Shown here: in pieces, positions 50,007 through 58,979 of the stretch | How positions within the stretch are numbered: the first letter of the stretch is position 1 | How the letters are laid out: every line of letters begins with the position of its first letter | Translations under genes and position numbers: made by a program | NCBI GenBank assembly: GCA_039592335.1 | Contig: JBDHBX010000002.1 | Location: 1-64,000 of the forward strand | DNA length: 64,000 bases | Direction: 5' to 3' | Origin: WVYX01 sp039592335 | Lineage (GTDB): Bacteria > Gemmatimonadota > Gemmatimonadetes > Gemmatimonadales > GWC2-71-9 | The notes under the pieces: model-generated | What the model was told of the DNA's origin: nothing | The model's database searches: none | What the model saw: only the letters and a program-made list of their open reading frames with translations

Positions 50007-50035
50007 CCGCCCCGCCGTCGCCGGGAAAGGGAAAA

Positions 50036-50061
50036 GGGCAGGGTACGGTCGTTCCCTGCCC
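50036..50061. terminator. bidirectional terminator between guaB and the AlsT gene
   Basis: GGGCAGGG at 50036-50043 and CCCTGCCC at 50054-50061 form a perfect 8-bp stem with a 10-base loop in the gap between convergent genes. Read on the minus strand it is followed by TTTTCCCTTT, a usable U-tract; the plus strand has only CTTCTCTTG. Confidence 0.7.
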
Positions 50062-50081
50062 CTTCTCTTGCGTTCCCCTGC

Positions 50082-51824
50082 CTAACCTCTTCCCGCCCTC
50101 TTTTCCCTGAGATACCTGAGCCGCGCCTCGCGATTCTCGACCCACGGCCTGCGCTGGAAGTAGCTCCTGGTGAGCTCCACCACCTTGGGTGCGAGCAGCA
50201 GCAACGCCAGGAGGTTCGGCAGGATCACAATTCCCAGGAAGACATCGCCCAGGGTCCATGCCACCGAGAGCGACAGTACGGAACCCACGAAGTGCATGGT
50301 GACGAAGGCGAACTTGTAGGGAAGCACCGCCGAGTGGCCGAACAGGTAGTTGGCGCAGCGGTCGCCGTAGTAGCTCCACGCGATGGCAGTGGAGACGGCG
50401 AACAGCAGCACGCTCACCACCACTATGAACTTCCCGAAGGTGCCGGGGAGCCCCCGCTCGAACGCGAGCATGGTGAGCGGCGCACCGCTCTCCACGGCGT
50501 CGGCGTACAGCGAGGTGAACGTCGCCCCGTCCGCGGCGATCGCGACCGCGCTGTCGGCCAGAACGGTACCCGTGAACGGCTGCGTCTGGTCGGGATCCAC
50601 GTACAGCGCCTCGACGGGGACCTCGTGCCAGGCCACCTGCGCGCCCGTCGCCTCCGTATGGCGGCCGTCTTCCAGAGTGATCGTCCCGGCATCCTGCACG
50701 CTGGTGTAGTTGCCGTTCTCCTGCTGCAACAGGTACGAGATGTCGCCGCCGCCCAGCGTGATCTCCGTGGGAATCCGGGCGGACCAGACACCGGTCATGA
50801 TGATGACCAGGCCCGTCATCGTGCAGATCACGATCGTGTCGATGAACGGCTCCACCAGCGCGACGACACCCTCGGAGACCGGCTCGTCGGTCTTGGCGGC
50901 CGCGTGCGCGATCGGTGCCGAGCCCTGGCCCGCCTCGTTGGAGAAGAGCCCCCGCTTCACGCCCCACATCATCGTGAGCAGGAAGACGCCCACCCCGGTG
51001 CCGGCCACGCCGGCGGTCGGGTTGAAGGCCTCGCGGAAGATGAGGGCGAACGTGGGAACGATCTCGCCCACGTTGAGCAGGATGATGACAAGCGCGCCGG
51101 CCACGTAGATCGCCGCCATGGCCGGTGCGAGAATGCTGGTCACCCTCCCGATCCGGGTGATGCCCCCGATGATCACCAGCGCCACGACGGTCGCCGTCAA
51201 CAGGCCGGTGATCCACACGGGGATCCCCACGACCGTGTTCATCGTGTCGGCGACCGTGTTGGCCTGGATGGCGTTGCCGGTGAGGAATGCCGTCGTCCCC
51301 AGCATCACCGCGAAGAACACCGCGAGCGGTTTCCACGCGGGCCCCAGCCCGCGCTCGATGTAGTACATGGGCCCGCCGGAGACCGACCCTTCCCACTTGC
51401 GCGGGTCGGTATCCACCTTCTCGACCGTTCGGTAGTGCTGCGCGAGCGTGACCTCGGAGAACTTGGTGGCCATGCCCACGAGCGCCGTCATCCACATCCA
51501 AAACAACGCGCCTGGGCCGCCCCAGTGAATGGCCAGTGCCACACCGGCGATGTTGCCGATCCCGACCGTGGCCGAGAGGGCGGTGGTCAGGGCCTGGAAG
51601 TGGGAGACGTCCCCCGGCTCGGCGGGGTCGTCGTAGTAGCCCGAGGTGACCCTGAAGCCGTGTCCCAGCTTGCGCAGCTGCAGGAACCCCAGCCGCACCG
51701 TGAGGAAGATCCCGGTGCCCAGGAGCGCGACCACCACCCAGGGGATCTCCTCCCCCCGGAACGGGATCCCGCGGTCCCAGATGTACTCGGACGCGGTCGT
51801 GACGATTCTCTCGAGCAGTTCCAT
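50082..51824 (-). CDS. AlsT/AGCS-family sodium:amino-acid symporter with inserted domain
   Basis: 580 residues, about 100 longer than usual. Core motifs of the alanine/glycine:cation symporters are present: ALTTALSATVGIGNIAGVALAI, GGPGALFWMWMTALVGMATKFSE, GGPMYYIERGLG, GVKRGLFSNEAGQGSAPIAHAAA. Between the segments ending GLVIIMTGVW (about residue 347) and LPGTFGKFIVVVSVLLFA there is an extra polar region, about residues 350-445, with strand-rich sequence and no membrane segment. It should face the periplasm or a large loop. The transport role is clear; the insert role is unknown. Confidence 0.9.
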   Translation of the reverse strand: MELLERIVTTASEYIWDRGIPFRGEEIPWVVVALLGTGIFLTVRLGFLQLRKLGHGFRVTSGYYDDPAEPGDVSHFQALTTALSATVGIGNIAGVALAIHWGGPGALFWMWMTALVGMATKFSEVTLAQHYRTVEKVDTDPRKWEGSVSGGPMYYIERGLGPAWKPLAVFFAVMLGTTAFLTGNAIQANTVADTMNTVVGIPVWITGLLTATVVALVIIGGITRIGRVTSILAPAMAAIYVAGALVIILLNVGEIVPTFALIFREAFNPTAGVAGTGVGVFLLTMMWGVKRGLFSNEAGQGSAPIAHAAAKTDEPVSEGVVALVEPFIDTIVICTMTGLVIIMTGVWSARIPTEITLGGGDISYLLQQENGNYTSVQDAGTITLEDGRHTEATGAQVAWHEVPVEALYVDPDQTQPFTGTVLADSAVAIAADGATFTSLYADAVESGAPLTMLAFERGLPGTFGKFIVVVSVLLFAVSTAIAWSYYGDRCANYLFGHSAVLPYKFAFVTMHFVGSVLSLSVAWTLGDVFLGIVILPNLLALLLLAPKVVELTRSYFQRRPWVENREARLRYLREKRAGRG

Positions 51825-51919
51825 GCGTGTCTTCTGGTGGATGAAGGGTCACAAGATGGGCCTACCGGTGGCGGCGGGGCAAGGCCCAAGTCGGCAAGTG
51901 TGATTACATTGGTACGCGC

Positions 51920-52975
51920 ATGGCATCAGCCAGGAAGTCCTCGGCGAAGAAGTCCACTCCGTCCCGCGGTGTTCGGGTTCCCGAGGCGCGGCGCCGGGCG
52001 GCGAAGCAGGTGCTCAAGCTGTTTGAGCCCGGGATGCGGGTGGCCCTGACCACCCACGTCAACGCCGACGGCGACGGGGCCGGCAGCGAGGTGGCCCTGT
52101 GGCACCTTCTCACGCGGCGCGGCGTCCGCGCGGCGATCACCAATCCCACGCCGTTTCCCGAGCGGTTCGGCTTCCTGATGGACATGGCGTCCGGTGCCGA
52201 CAAGTCGCCGGCGGGCGTCAAGCATCTGGAGCGGGCCGATGCTATCGTGGTGCTCGACATCGCCGACCTCGATCGCTTGGGGCACCTGGCGCGCGTGGTC
52301 GACAAAGTGAAGGTGCCGGTGGCGTGCATCGACCACCATGTGAGCGACGGCACCCTCCCTCCCGGCCCGCGGCTCGTGGACCCGGCGGCGTGCGCCACTG
52401 GCGAGCTGGTGTACGATCTGGCCCGGTCGGCCCGCTGGGAGCTCACGCCCGAGGCGGCGCGCGCACTTTACGTCGCAGTGTTGACCGACACAGGGGGGTT
52501 CCGCTTCAGCAACACGTCACCGCGCACGCTCCAGGTAGCGGCGCACCTGCTGGAGCGGGGCCTGGACGCGGAGCAGATCTATCGTGAGGTCTATGCGTCC
52601 GAGCCCGAGGGGAAGATCCGGTTGCTCGGCGAAGTGCTCGAGACCCTCGTGGTCGAATCGGAGCACCAGTTGGCGTGGGTGACGGTGCCACCGGGCGCCA
52701 TGAAGCGGCACCGCATCGAGGCGTCCGACCTGGACGGCATTGTGGAGTTCGCACGGGCTGTGCGCGGCGTGCACCTCGCCATCCTGTTCCGCGAGCTCGC
52801 CAACGGTCGCATCAAGGTGTCGTTCCGCTCGGTCGGTGACGTGGACGTGGCCCGCATGGCGGAGTCGTTCGGCGGGGGCGGCCACCGCAGAGCGGCGGGC
52901 GCCTCGCTCGAAGGGACGCTAGATGAAGTGCAGACCCGCGTGCTCGACGCGGCGCGTTCGGTTGCTCGGCCCTGA
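51920..52975 (+). CDS. DHH/DHHA1 phosphoesterase (NrnA-like)
   Basis: 351 residues after a basic N-terminal tail. Motifs: THVNADGDGAGSE, VVLDIADLDRLG, the DHH motif in CIDHHVSDGTL, TDTGGFRFSNT and the DHHA1 signature FGGGGHRRAAGA. The family degrades nanoRNA oligonucleotides and dephosphorylates pAp (NrnA), or hydrolyses cyclic dinucleotides. Without a sensor domain, NrnA-like function is the best estimate. Followed 24 bases later by the Mrp-type gene. Confidence 0.9.
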   Translation: MASARKSSAKKSTPSRGVRVPEARRRAAKQVLKLFEPGMRVALTTHVNADGDGAGSEVALWHLLTRRGVRAAITNPTPFPERFGFLMDMASGADKSPAGVKHLERADAIVVLDIADLDRLGHLARVVDKVKVPVACIDHHVSDGTLPPGPRLVDPAACATGELVYDLARSARWELTPEAARALYVAVLTDTGGFRFSNTSPRTLQVAAHLLERGLDAEQIYREVYASEPEGKIRLLGEVLETLVVESEHQLAWVTVPPGAMKRHRIEASDLDGIVEFARAVRGVHLAILFRELANGRIKVSFRSVGDVDVARMAESFGGGGHRRAAGASLEGTLDEVQTRVLDAARSVARP

Positions 52976-52999
52976 CGACCCCTCTATCATTCCTCGACC

Positions 53000-54109
53000 A
53001 TGTCCAAGAAACTCGATGCGCTCGTCGCGGGCGCGCTGACCAGCGTTCGCAACCCTCGCGTGGACAACGACGTGATCTCGGCGGGGATGGTGCAGGACCT
53101 CGCCATCGACAAGCACGGAGGCGTCACGCTCACGTTCCTGCTCACACACGACGATCCCGCGAGTCTGGTCCGGGAGGCACGGAAGGCGGTGCAGGCGGTG
53201 GAAGGCGTGACGGACGTGAAGATCGAGGTCCTGGAGCCCGCCAAGGGTGACGCCGCGAGCCCCGGTCCTGCTCCGGCTCCCGGCACCGCGCCGGCCGCTG
53301 CGGCTCCGCAGCAGGCGGTGGAGATCCCCGGGCTCGGCTCGGTCATCGCGGTGTCCAGCGGCAAGGGGGGCGTGGGGAAGTCCACCGTTGCCGCCAACAT
53401 CGCGGCGGAGCTGGCGCGCGCGGGCCGCCGGGTGGGCATCATGGACGCCGATATCTACGGTCCCAACATCCCGCGACTGTTCGGAATCGACGAGCGCCCG
53501 CCGGTGCGCGACCAGCGTATCCTGCCGCTCGAGAAGTACGGCGTAAAGCTCATCTCGCTCGGCTTCCTGGTCGAGCGGGACATGCCCGCGATCTGGCGGG
53601 GCCCCATCGTCACCAAGATCATCCACCAGTTCCTGCGGGATGTGGAGTGGGGCGAGCTGGACTACTTCCTGGTGGACCTGCCCCCCGGAACGGGTGACGC
53701 GCAGCTTTCGCTCGCGCAGGCCGTGTTCATGAAGGGCGGGATCATCGTCACCACGCCGCAGGAGATGGCGGCCGGCGATGCGCTGCGCGGTGCCAAGATG
53801 TTCGAGCGCGTGGGCGTGCCGGTGCTCGGCGTGGTGGAGAACATGAGTTACTTCGAGTGTCCGCACTGCGGCGACCGCAGCGAGGTGTTCTCGGGCGGCG
53901 GTGGGCAACGCCTCGCGGAGGAGCTGGATGTACCGCTCCTGGGTCAGGTTCCTTTACAGCCGGGAATGACGGCGGAGCAGGACGAGGGGATGCCGGTGGT
54001 GGTCGGGAAGCCCGACTCACCGGCGGGCAAGGCACTGGCCGCGATCGCCAAGGAAGTGGCCGACCGGGCCGGCGGGAGGAGCATCTCGCTGCCGATCGTG
54101 ACTGGCTAG
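53000..54109 (+). CDS. Mrp/ApbC-type iron-sulfur carrier ATPase
   Basis: 369 residues. The N-terminal MIP18/DUF59 domain (about 1-85) is joined by a Pro/Ala linker to the P-loop domain; the deviant Walker A SGKGGVGKST begins at residue 120. DADIYGPNIPRLFG, LVDLPPGTGDAQL and the cluster-binding pair CPHC in YFECPHCGD are all present. The protein carries 4Fe-4S clusters to targets. Cysteine-rich clients such as the four-cluster ferredoxin occur elsewhere in the window. Confidence 0.94.
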   Translation: MSKKLDALVAGALTSVRNPRVDNDVISAGMVQDLAIDKHGGVTLTFLLTHDDPASLVREARKAVQAVEGVTDVKIEVLEPAKGDAASPGPAPAPGTAPAAAAPQQAVEIPGLGSVIAVSSGKGGVGKSTVAANIAAELARAGRRVGIMDADIYGPNIPRLFGIDERPPVRDQRILPLEKYGVKLISLGFLVERDMPAIWRGPIVTKIIHQFLRDVEWGELDYFLVDLPPGTGDAQLSLAQAVFMKGGIIVTTPQEMAAGDALRGAKMFERVGVPVLGVVENMSYFECPHCGDRSEVFSGGGGQRLAEELDVPLLGQVPLQPGMTAEQDEGMPVVVGKPDSPAGKALAAIAKEVADRAGGRSISLPIVTG

Positions 54110-54139
54110 CCCGCCCACCCGCGGGCGTCGCGAGCTCCG

Positions 54140-54916
54140 ATGCCGCAACTCATCACCCTCCTCACCGATTTCGGCCAGAGCGACAGCTACGTCGCCGAGG
54201 TAAAGGGCGCCTTGCTGTCCGCTGCTCCCGGCGCCACGCTGGTGGACATCAGCCATGACGTGCCCTTGGGCAGCGTCGTGGCCGCCCAGTATCTCCTTGC
54301 CCGCACGTGGCACCGCTACCCGCCGGGGACGGTGCACCTGGCCGTGGTCGACCCCGGGGTCGGCACCGCCCGGCGGGCGCTCGCGGCGAGCGCCCAGGGC
54401 CATCACTTCGTGGCGCCAGACAACGGACTGCTCACGCCAGTGTTCGACGCCGCGACCGTGGTCGAGCTTGCCGTCCCGGACGACGCCTCCGCCACGTTCC
54501 ACGGGCGGGATGTCTTCGCGCCTGCCGCGGCCCGCCTCGCCCTGGGAGAGCCGCTGTCGAGCCTCGGCCCGCCGATCCCCGATCCGATGCACTCCCCGCT
54601 CCCCGCTCTCAGGGAGGACCAGGGGGGAGTGGTGGGTGAGGTCGTGTACATCGATCGCTTCGGGACCCTGATCACCAACATTCCGGCGACGGCCATCGCG
54701 GGGGCCGGCCTCATCACGATCGGCGGCGAGTTCACTGCGCCCGTGGGGCGTACGTTCAGAGACGTGGAGCTCGGTGCGCTGGTGGCGTTCGGTGGGTCGG
54801 GCGGAACGGTCGAGATCGCGGCCCGAGAGCGCTCGGCAGCGCAGGCGCTGGGGATGGGTGTGGGAGCGGAAGTGCGGGTGGGGGCGACTGAGACGCGGGG
54901 TGAGGTCGGGGGCTAG
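54140..54916 (+). CDS. SAM hydroxide adenosyltransferase (DUF62 family)
   Basis: 258 residues. Signature stretches ITLLTDFGQSDSYVAEVKGAL, DISHDVPLGSVVAAQYLL, VHLAVVDPGVGT, FVAPDNGLLTP and FHGRDVFAPAAA match SAM hydrolases. The Asp/Arg/His set used to activate water is present (GRDVF region), and the fluorinase-specific insertion is not, so it should split SAM into adenosine and methionine rather than halogenate it. Its stop is shared with the convergent gene in a CTAG. Confidence 0.92.
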   Translation: MPQLITLLTDFGQSDSYVAEVKGALLSAAPGATLVDISHDVPLGSVVAAQYLLARTWHRYPPGTVHLAVVDPGVGTARRALAASAQGHHFVAPDNGLLTPVFDAATVVELAVPDDASATFHGRDVFAPAAARLALGEPLSSLGPPIPDPMHSPLPALREDQGGVVGEVVYIDRFGTLITNIPATAIAGAGLITIGGEFTAPVGRTFRDVELGALVAFGGSGGTVEIAARERSAAQALGMGVGAEVRVGATETRGEVGG

Positions 54917-55782
54917 AAGCCTCCCTCCACCCACTCCACGTTCACGTCACCCAGCGCCGCCTTGATGTCGAGGCGGAGCTTCTGCTCGGCGCCGTCGTAG
55001 CCGTGGCTGACGTAGCGGGAGCCGTGCTTCACGAAGCCCGAGGCCTCGAAGCCCGCGAAGATGCGGTCGATGTCCACTTCGACGCCGAGGCCGATCGGCA
55101 GGCGCAGGTTCACCTCACCGAATCCCACGACGATCTTCACGCGGGTGTTCACCGCGCCATCCCACTGACCCGTGAAGTCCAGGGTGATGTCGCCCACCCC
55201 GCCGGCCACCTCGATGACCCGGCAGCGTGCGTTGCCGAGCTGCTCCAGCGTGAACTCGGCGGCGCCGGCGCCCACCTCGAGCCGATCGCACACGATGGGG
55301 TTGGGTTCGTCGAACGAGATCACGCTCTCGCTTGCACCGGTCTTGATCTCGGCCCGCTCGAGTGGGATGCCGCCCAGGTCAAGCTCCGCCCTGGCCGCGC
55401 CGAACTTGAGTTCGAGCGTGGTGGGCACCGAGCGGGAGAGCCCGACCGTCAGGTACTGCTCGGTGTCGTCGTAGTCGAGGTCGAGACCGCTCTCGACCTC
55501 AGGGGTCACGCCGAGGTATAGGCGGCCACGCCTGGCGTCGTACTCGATGCGTGGCTCGAAGTACTCGGCATCGTACAGAATGTCCGTGTGGTACAGTGCA
55601 GTGCCCTCGGCGGGATACAGGCGGAAGGTGCCGACCGCGAACTCGACCTCCACGCGCAGTCGCTCCTCACCGTGCACCCGGCGCGAGCCGGAAACCGACT
55701 GCCAGGTCTGCCCCGCGGCGAGGCTCGGCAGGACCAGCAGCGCTCCCACCGTGGCGATCGGAAGGAGGCGCCGGAGGCTCAT
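54913..55782 (-). CDS. secreted LiaF/toastrack-like beta protein
   Basis: 289 residues with a signal peptide (ends near LAAGQ). The mature part is made of repeated short strands with DLGGI, GVGDITLDFTG, VVGFGEVNLRLPIG and IKAALGDVNVEWVEG, the repeating GxGxxxL pattern of DUF4097/LiaF-C 'toastrack' beta-solenoids. It is the last gene of the sigma-factor operon, starting in an ATGA overlap with its neighbour. Toastrack proteins sense or respond to envelope stress in other bacteria, which fits this context. Confidence 0.75.
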   Translation of the reverse strand: MSLRRLLPIATVGALLVLPSLAAGQTWQSVSGSRRVHGEERLRVEVEFAVGTFRLYPAEGTALYHTDILYDAEYFEPRIEYDARRGRLYLGVTPEVESGLDLDYDDTEQYLTVGLSRSVPTTLELKFGAARAELDLGGIPLERAEIKTGASESVISFDEPNPIVCDRLEVGAGAAEFTLEQLGNARCRVIEVAGGVGDITLDFTGQWDGAVNTRVKIVVGFGEVNLRLPIGLGVEVDIDRIFAGFEASGFVKHGSRYVSHGYDGAEQKLRLDIKAALGDVNVEWVEGGF

Positions 55783-57005
55783 GTGCCGGAGCGTGGTACG
55801 CGTCCGCGCTGGCGGGCCGACGGCACCGTATCGGAAGTCCAGAACTGCTCGTCCGTGAGCGCGAGATCGAGGCGCCGCACGAACGTGCCCTTGACGCCGC
55901 CCCGCGTGAGGATGGTGGCGCCGAACCCGGCGGTGGCGAGTACCCAGGTGATCGTCGCCGCGCTCACGACGGCGATCGGTCCAGCCACGGCGACGCGCCC
56001 GAGCAACACGGCGGGGAGCCAGATCGCCATCAGGCCCAGCAGCCCGTACACGATGTAGCGGTAGGTCCCCCACGTCTGGACCGCCTCGCCCCGCGCCATC
56101 TTGCGGCGCAGGTAGATCTCGCCGACCGTGCGCGCGACGGCAACGTAGCCGGCCACGACCGACAGGAAGAGGCCGAGCACGAATGCCAGCACGGCGAATG
56201 GAATCACCACGATCCCGATGACCGTGAGGGCCAGCCCCACCACCATCATCCCGAACGCCGGGAGGATCAGCGGCTGGGCGAAGAGCCCCGCCAGGAAGGA
56301 GCGCCCGAAGGAGTTCCACACCGTGTCGGCAACGGTCTCCAGCTGCCGCGGGGCGAAGAACAGCATGCCGAGGCCGAGGAACGCCATCCCGATGAACGTG
56401 GCCAACAAGCTCATGGCGTTGCCGACGACGCCTCCCACAAAGGAGGTTCCCTCCTGTACCAGCTCGTACCGCATGGGACTCGGCGCTGGGCGAGCCTCGA
56501 CGCTGACCCGAGGGGCCGTGACGACGGCGACGCCCGAGGGCGCGAGAGCGATCTCGGCGCAGTCCTCGCACCCCTCCTCGGCGTGCCCCTGCTCCATCTC
56601 GATGGTGACCAGCTCGGGCAGCATGGCGTCGACCATCTCCAGGGCGGTCAGCACCTCCGCTATCACGGCGTAGGACGACTCCTCGGCCCCGGTGAGCTGG
56701 TCGGTCTCGATGCCCTGGAGCTCCGCCAACAGATCCTCGGTTTCCTGGGCGCGCGAGTTGGCCACGGCCTCGCGCACCGACTCTTCGAGGGCGCCACCCG
56801 GCTCGTACCGTCCCACCTCCACGCCGTTCAGGAGAACGCGACCGTGGATGAGCGTGAGTGAGAGCGTCTCTCCCCCCGCGATGTCGAACTCGAGCGTGAC
56901 CGCCTCGTCCGAGCGGGTCGAGGAGTGCCCTACCACCTCCTGCGCCTGCAGCGCAGGCGCGGCGATGAAGAGCCCCGCGATGATCCAGCGCCTAATGCCT
57001 GTCAT
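55779..57005 (-). CDS. membrane protein with periplasmic N-terminal domain
   Basis: 408 residues from the ATG at 57005 (a longer start at 57035 lies before the signal peptide). A signal sequence (ends near ALQAQ) is followed by a periplasmic domain of about 190 residues containing an acidic helical segment and a Cys pair (EGCEDC). Four to six membrane segments lie in the C-terminal half, including FIGMAFLGLGMLFF and GMMVVGLALTVIGIVVIPF. No family was recognised. Context within the sigma-factor operon suggests an envelope-sensing role. Confidence 0.7.
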   Translation of the reverse strand: MTGIRRWIIAGLFIAAPALQAQEVVGHSSTRSDEAVTLEFDIAGGETLSLTLIHGRVLLNGVEVGRYEPGGALEESVREAVANSRAQETEDLLAELQGIETDQLTGAEESSYAVIAEVLTALEMVDAMLPELVTIEMEQGHAEEGCEDCAEIALAPSGVAVVTAPRVSVEARPAPSPMRYELVQEGTSFVGGVVGNAMSLLATFIGMAFLGLGMLFFAPRQLETVADTVWNSFGRSFLAGLFAQPLILPAFGMMVVGLALTVIGIVVIPFAVLAFVLGLFLSVVAGYVAVARTVGEIYLRRKMARGEAVQTWGTYRYIVYGLLGLMAIWLPAVLLGRVAVAGPIAVVSAATITWVLATAGFGATILTRGGVKGTFVRRLDLALTDEQFWTSDTVPSARQRGRVPRSGT

Positions 57006-57519
57006 GGAGCGACGACCTCGTAGCACTCGCAGCACTCATGGTGCGGTACAGGCCCCACGCGCAGCTCGCGAGGAGCACCAGGTAGGCAACGACCGCGAGC
57101 ATCACGGCCCGGGCGTTGGGGAGCAGTGCGCTCGCCATGGTGTTCACAGTTGAAACGATGTCCGAGATGAAGGCCGACACGGCCGCCCAGGCCACCGGGA
57201 TGCCCACAGTCACGAGCCACCCCAGAAACGCCCCGATCTCCGCCGTATGGGCGGCGACCAGTGCGGTCAGGGCGATGATCGGAATCAGGCTGCCGAGCGC
57301 GAAGGCACCCACGATCAGCCACACCTGGCCCGTCTCGACCAGCTCGCCCCAATACCCCTCCACGCGCCGCAGCCACAACGGGTGGGGTCGCCATACGCGG
57401 GCCAGCACCCGGTTGTCGAACCCTGGGCCTGGCATCCACGCCGGCAGCGTGGAGAGCATCCGGTGGATTGCCGGATCCTCTTGCGCCGGTGTCAGTTCAC
57501 TCATCGGACGGTCTTCCAT
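56992..57519 (-). CDS. candidate anti-sigma factor (membrane protein)
   Basis: 175 residues from the ATG at 57519, supported by AAGGGAG upstream. The first 60 residues are soluble (MSELTPAQEDPAIHRMLSTLPAW...), followed by three membrane segments (VWLIVGAFALGSLIPIIALT, LGWLVTVGIPVAWAAVSAF, VMLAVVAYLVLLASCAWGLY). Anti-sigma factors are typically encoded directly after their ECF sigma factor, as here (35 bases). It lacks the H-x3-C-x2-C zinc site of ZAS proteins, so the assignment rests on position and topology. Confidence 0.6.
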   Translation of the reverse strand: MEDRPMSELTPAQEDPAIHRMLSTLPAWMPGPGFDNRVLARVWRPHPLWLRRVEGYWGELVETGQVWLIVGAFALGSLIPIIALTALVAAHTAEIGAFLGWLVTVGIPVAWAAVSAFISDIVSTVNTMASALLPNARAVMLAVVAYLVLLASCAWGLYRTMSAASATRSSLHDRH

Positions 57520-57554
57520 CTCACACTCCCTTACGGACCGACGGGACTCGGGTT

Positions 57555-58157
57555 TCACTCCTTCAGGGGGGCCAGCGTCTCCTTCAGCTCGGCCCTGGCG
57601 CGGTGGATATAGGTCTTCACGGTGCCCAGCGGCAGATCGAGGGCCTCCGCGATCTCGTCGTACGGCCGGCCCTCGACATGTCGCATAATGATACAGGAGC
57701 GGTACTCCGGCCTGAGCCGCCCGATGGCCCGCTCAATCTGCGTGCCGATCTCGCGGGCCTCCAGCTCCTCCAGCGGTGACTCCGACCCGTCCCCCAGCTG
57801 CAGCGCGGTGGCCTCCACGCGATCGGGCGTCGTGGCGTCGGGCCGGCCCTCCAGCGAGAGGGTGTCCAGCTCCTTGCGCCGCAGGTGATCGATGGCGGCG
57901 TTGTTGGCGATCTTGAAGATCCAGGAGGAGAACTTGTACTCGGGCCGGTAGCGGTCGATCGCGTTGAGAACCTTGACGAACGTCTCCTGCGTGAGGTCCT
58001 CCGCCAGCTCCCGGTCGCGCACCATGCGGTAGATGAGCGAGAACACGGGGCGCTGATAGCGGCGGAGCAGCTCGCGGTACGCGGCCTCGGCGCCGTCGGT
58101 CGCCCACTCCACCACCTGCTGGTCGGTGGCGGCGGAGAGGTCAGGGGAGTAGTGCAT
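57555..58157 (-). CDS. ECF RNA polymerase sigma factor (sigma-E type)
   Basis: 200 residues. Region 2 contains ELAEDLTQETFVKVLNAIDRYRP and KFSSWIFKIANNAAIDHLRR; region 4 contains LRPEYRSCIIMRHVEGRPYDEIAEALDLPLGTVKTYIHRARAEL, the DNA-reading helix-turn-helix. No region 1.1 or 3, so it is an ECF factor. It is the first gene of a four-gene operon and is divergent from the menaquinone genes, with a promoter-like element at 58199-58227 that may be self-regulated. Confidence 0.95.
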   Translation of the reverse strand: MHYSPDLSAATDQQVVEWATDGAEAAYRELLRRYQRPVFSLIYRMVRDRELAEDLTQETFVKVLNAIDRYRPEYKFSSWIFKIANNAAIDHLRRKELDTLSLEGRPDATTPDRVEATALQLGDGSESPLEELEAREIGTQIERAIGRLRPEYRSCIIMRHVEGRPYDEIAEALDLPLGTVKTYIHRARAELKETLAPLKE

Positions 58158-58198
58158 CGGTGCCTATTGCTCTACGCCCGGGGGCCGCAGATGGTTTC

Positions 58199-58227
58199 AT
58201 ATTGCACCGTTCTTGCGGCAAGTTCAA
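58199..58227 (-). promoter_or_regulatory. candidate promoter of the ECF sigma operon
   Basis: On the minus strand TTGAAC (58227-58222) and CAATAT (58204-58199) are spaced by 17 bases. The -35 region also contains GAACTT, as in ECF-type -35 boxes, and the spacer holds a CTTGC-G-GCAAG palindrome that could be an operator. Confidence 0.5.
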
Positions 58228-58250
58228 GCGTACCAGTACCTTTCGCGCCT

Positions 58251-58979
58251 ATGACCCTGACCCCCCCGGACGTGGGCACCCCGGGCAGCGAGACCAGACG
58301 ATCGTACGTGCGGAGCATGTTTGCCGCCATCGCGCCGCGCTACGACCTGCTCAATCACCTGCTGAGCTTCAACATCGACCGGGACTGGCGCCGCCGGGCC
58401 GTCACCCGGCTGGAGTGGCGGGAGGCTCCCCAAGGTACCTATCTGGACCTCTGTGCCGGCACGCTCGACTTGGCGGCGGAGCTCGCCGGCCAGGAGGGGT
58501 TCGGGGGCAACGTGGTGGGCGCCGACTTCGTGGTCCCGATGCTCCAGCTCGGGAGAGGGAAGGCCGAGGCGCTGCGGCCGGTGGGAGCCGATGCGCTCGA
58601 GCTGCCGTTTCCCGACGCGACGTTTGACGGATGCACGATCGGGTTTGGCGTCCGCAACCTGGTCGACATCGACGCCGGCGTGGCCGAGATGGCCCGTGTG
58701 CTCAAGCCGGGGGCGCGGCTCGTAATCCTGGAGTTCTCCACCCCGACCGCGTGGCCGATGCGCCCGTTGTATCTGTTCTACTTCCGGCACATCCTCCCGC
58801 GAGTGGGGCGGGCGGTGTCGGGGCACGCGACGGCCTACACCTATCTGCCGGGCTCCGTGGAGGAGTTTGCCGAGCCGGCCGAGTTGCGCGGGACGATGGA
58901 GCGATACGGTTTCGCTGACGTGCGGCATGAGCCACTCACGTTGGGCATCGCGACGCTGCACTGGGGGAGTCGGAGATGA
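58251..58979 (+). CDS. menG: demethylmenaquinone methyltransferase (UbiE/MenG)
   Basis: 242 residues. It starts near SYVRSMFAAIAPRYDLLNHLLSFNIDRDWRR, with LDLCAGTLDLA (motif I), GCTIGFGVRNLVD and RVLKPGARLVILEFSTP, the UbiE/MenG signature. It methylates demethylmenaquinone as the last step. Its stop overlaps the UbiD start (ATGA), opening the operon menG-ubiD-ubiA-orf-ubiX. Confidence 0.93.
   Translation: MTLTPPDVGTPGSETRRSYVRSMFAAIAPRYDLLNHLLSFNIDRDWRRRAVTRLEWREAPQGTYLDLCAGTLDLAAELAGQEGFGGNVVGADFVVPMLQLGRGKAEALRPVGADALELPFPDATFDGCTIGFGVRNLVDIDAGVAEMARVLKPGARLVILEFSTPTAWPMRPLYLFYFRHILPRVGRAVSGHATAYTYLPGSVEEFAEPAELRGTMERYGFADVRHEPLTLGIATLHWGSRR

Noticed and set aside
49975..51852. A 625-codon minus-strand frame over the AlsT gene
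   Set aside because: It is an alternate frame of the AlsT symporter with Arg/Gly/His-rich composition and no recognisable fold.
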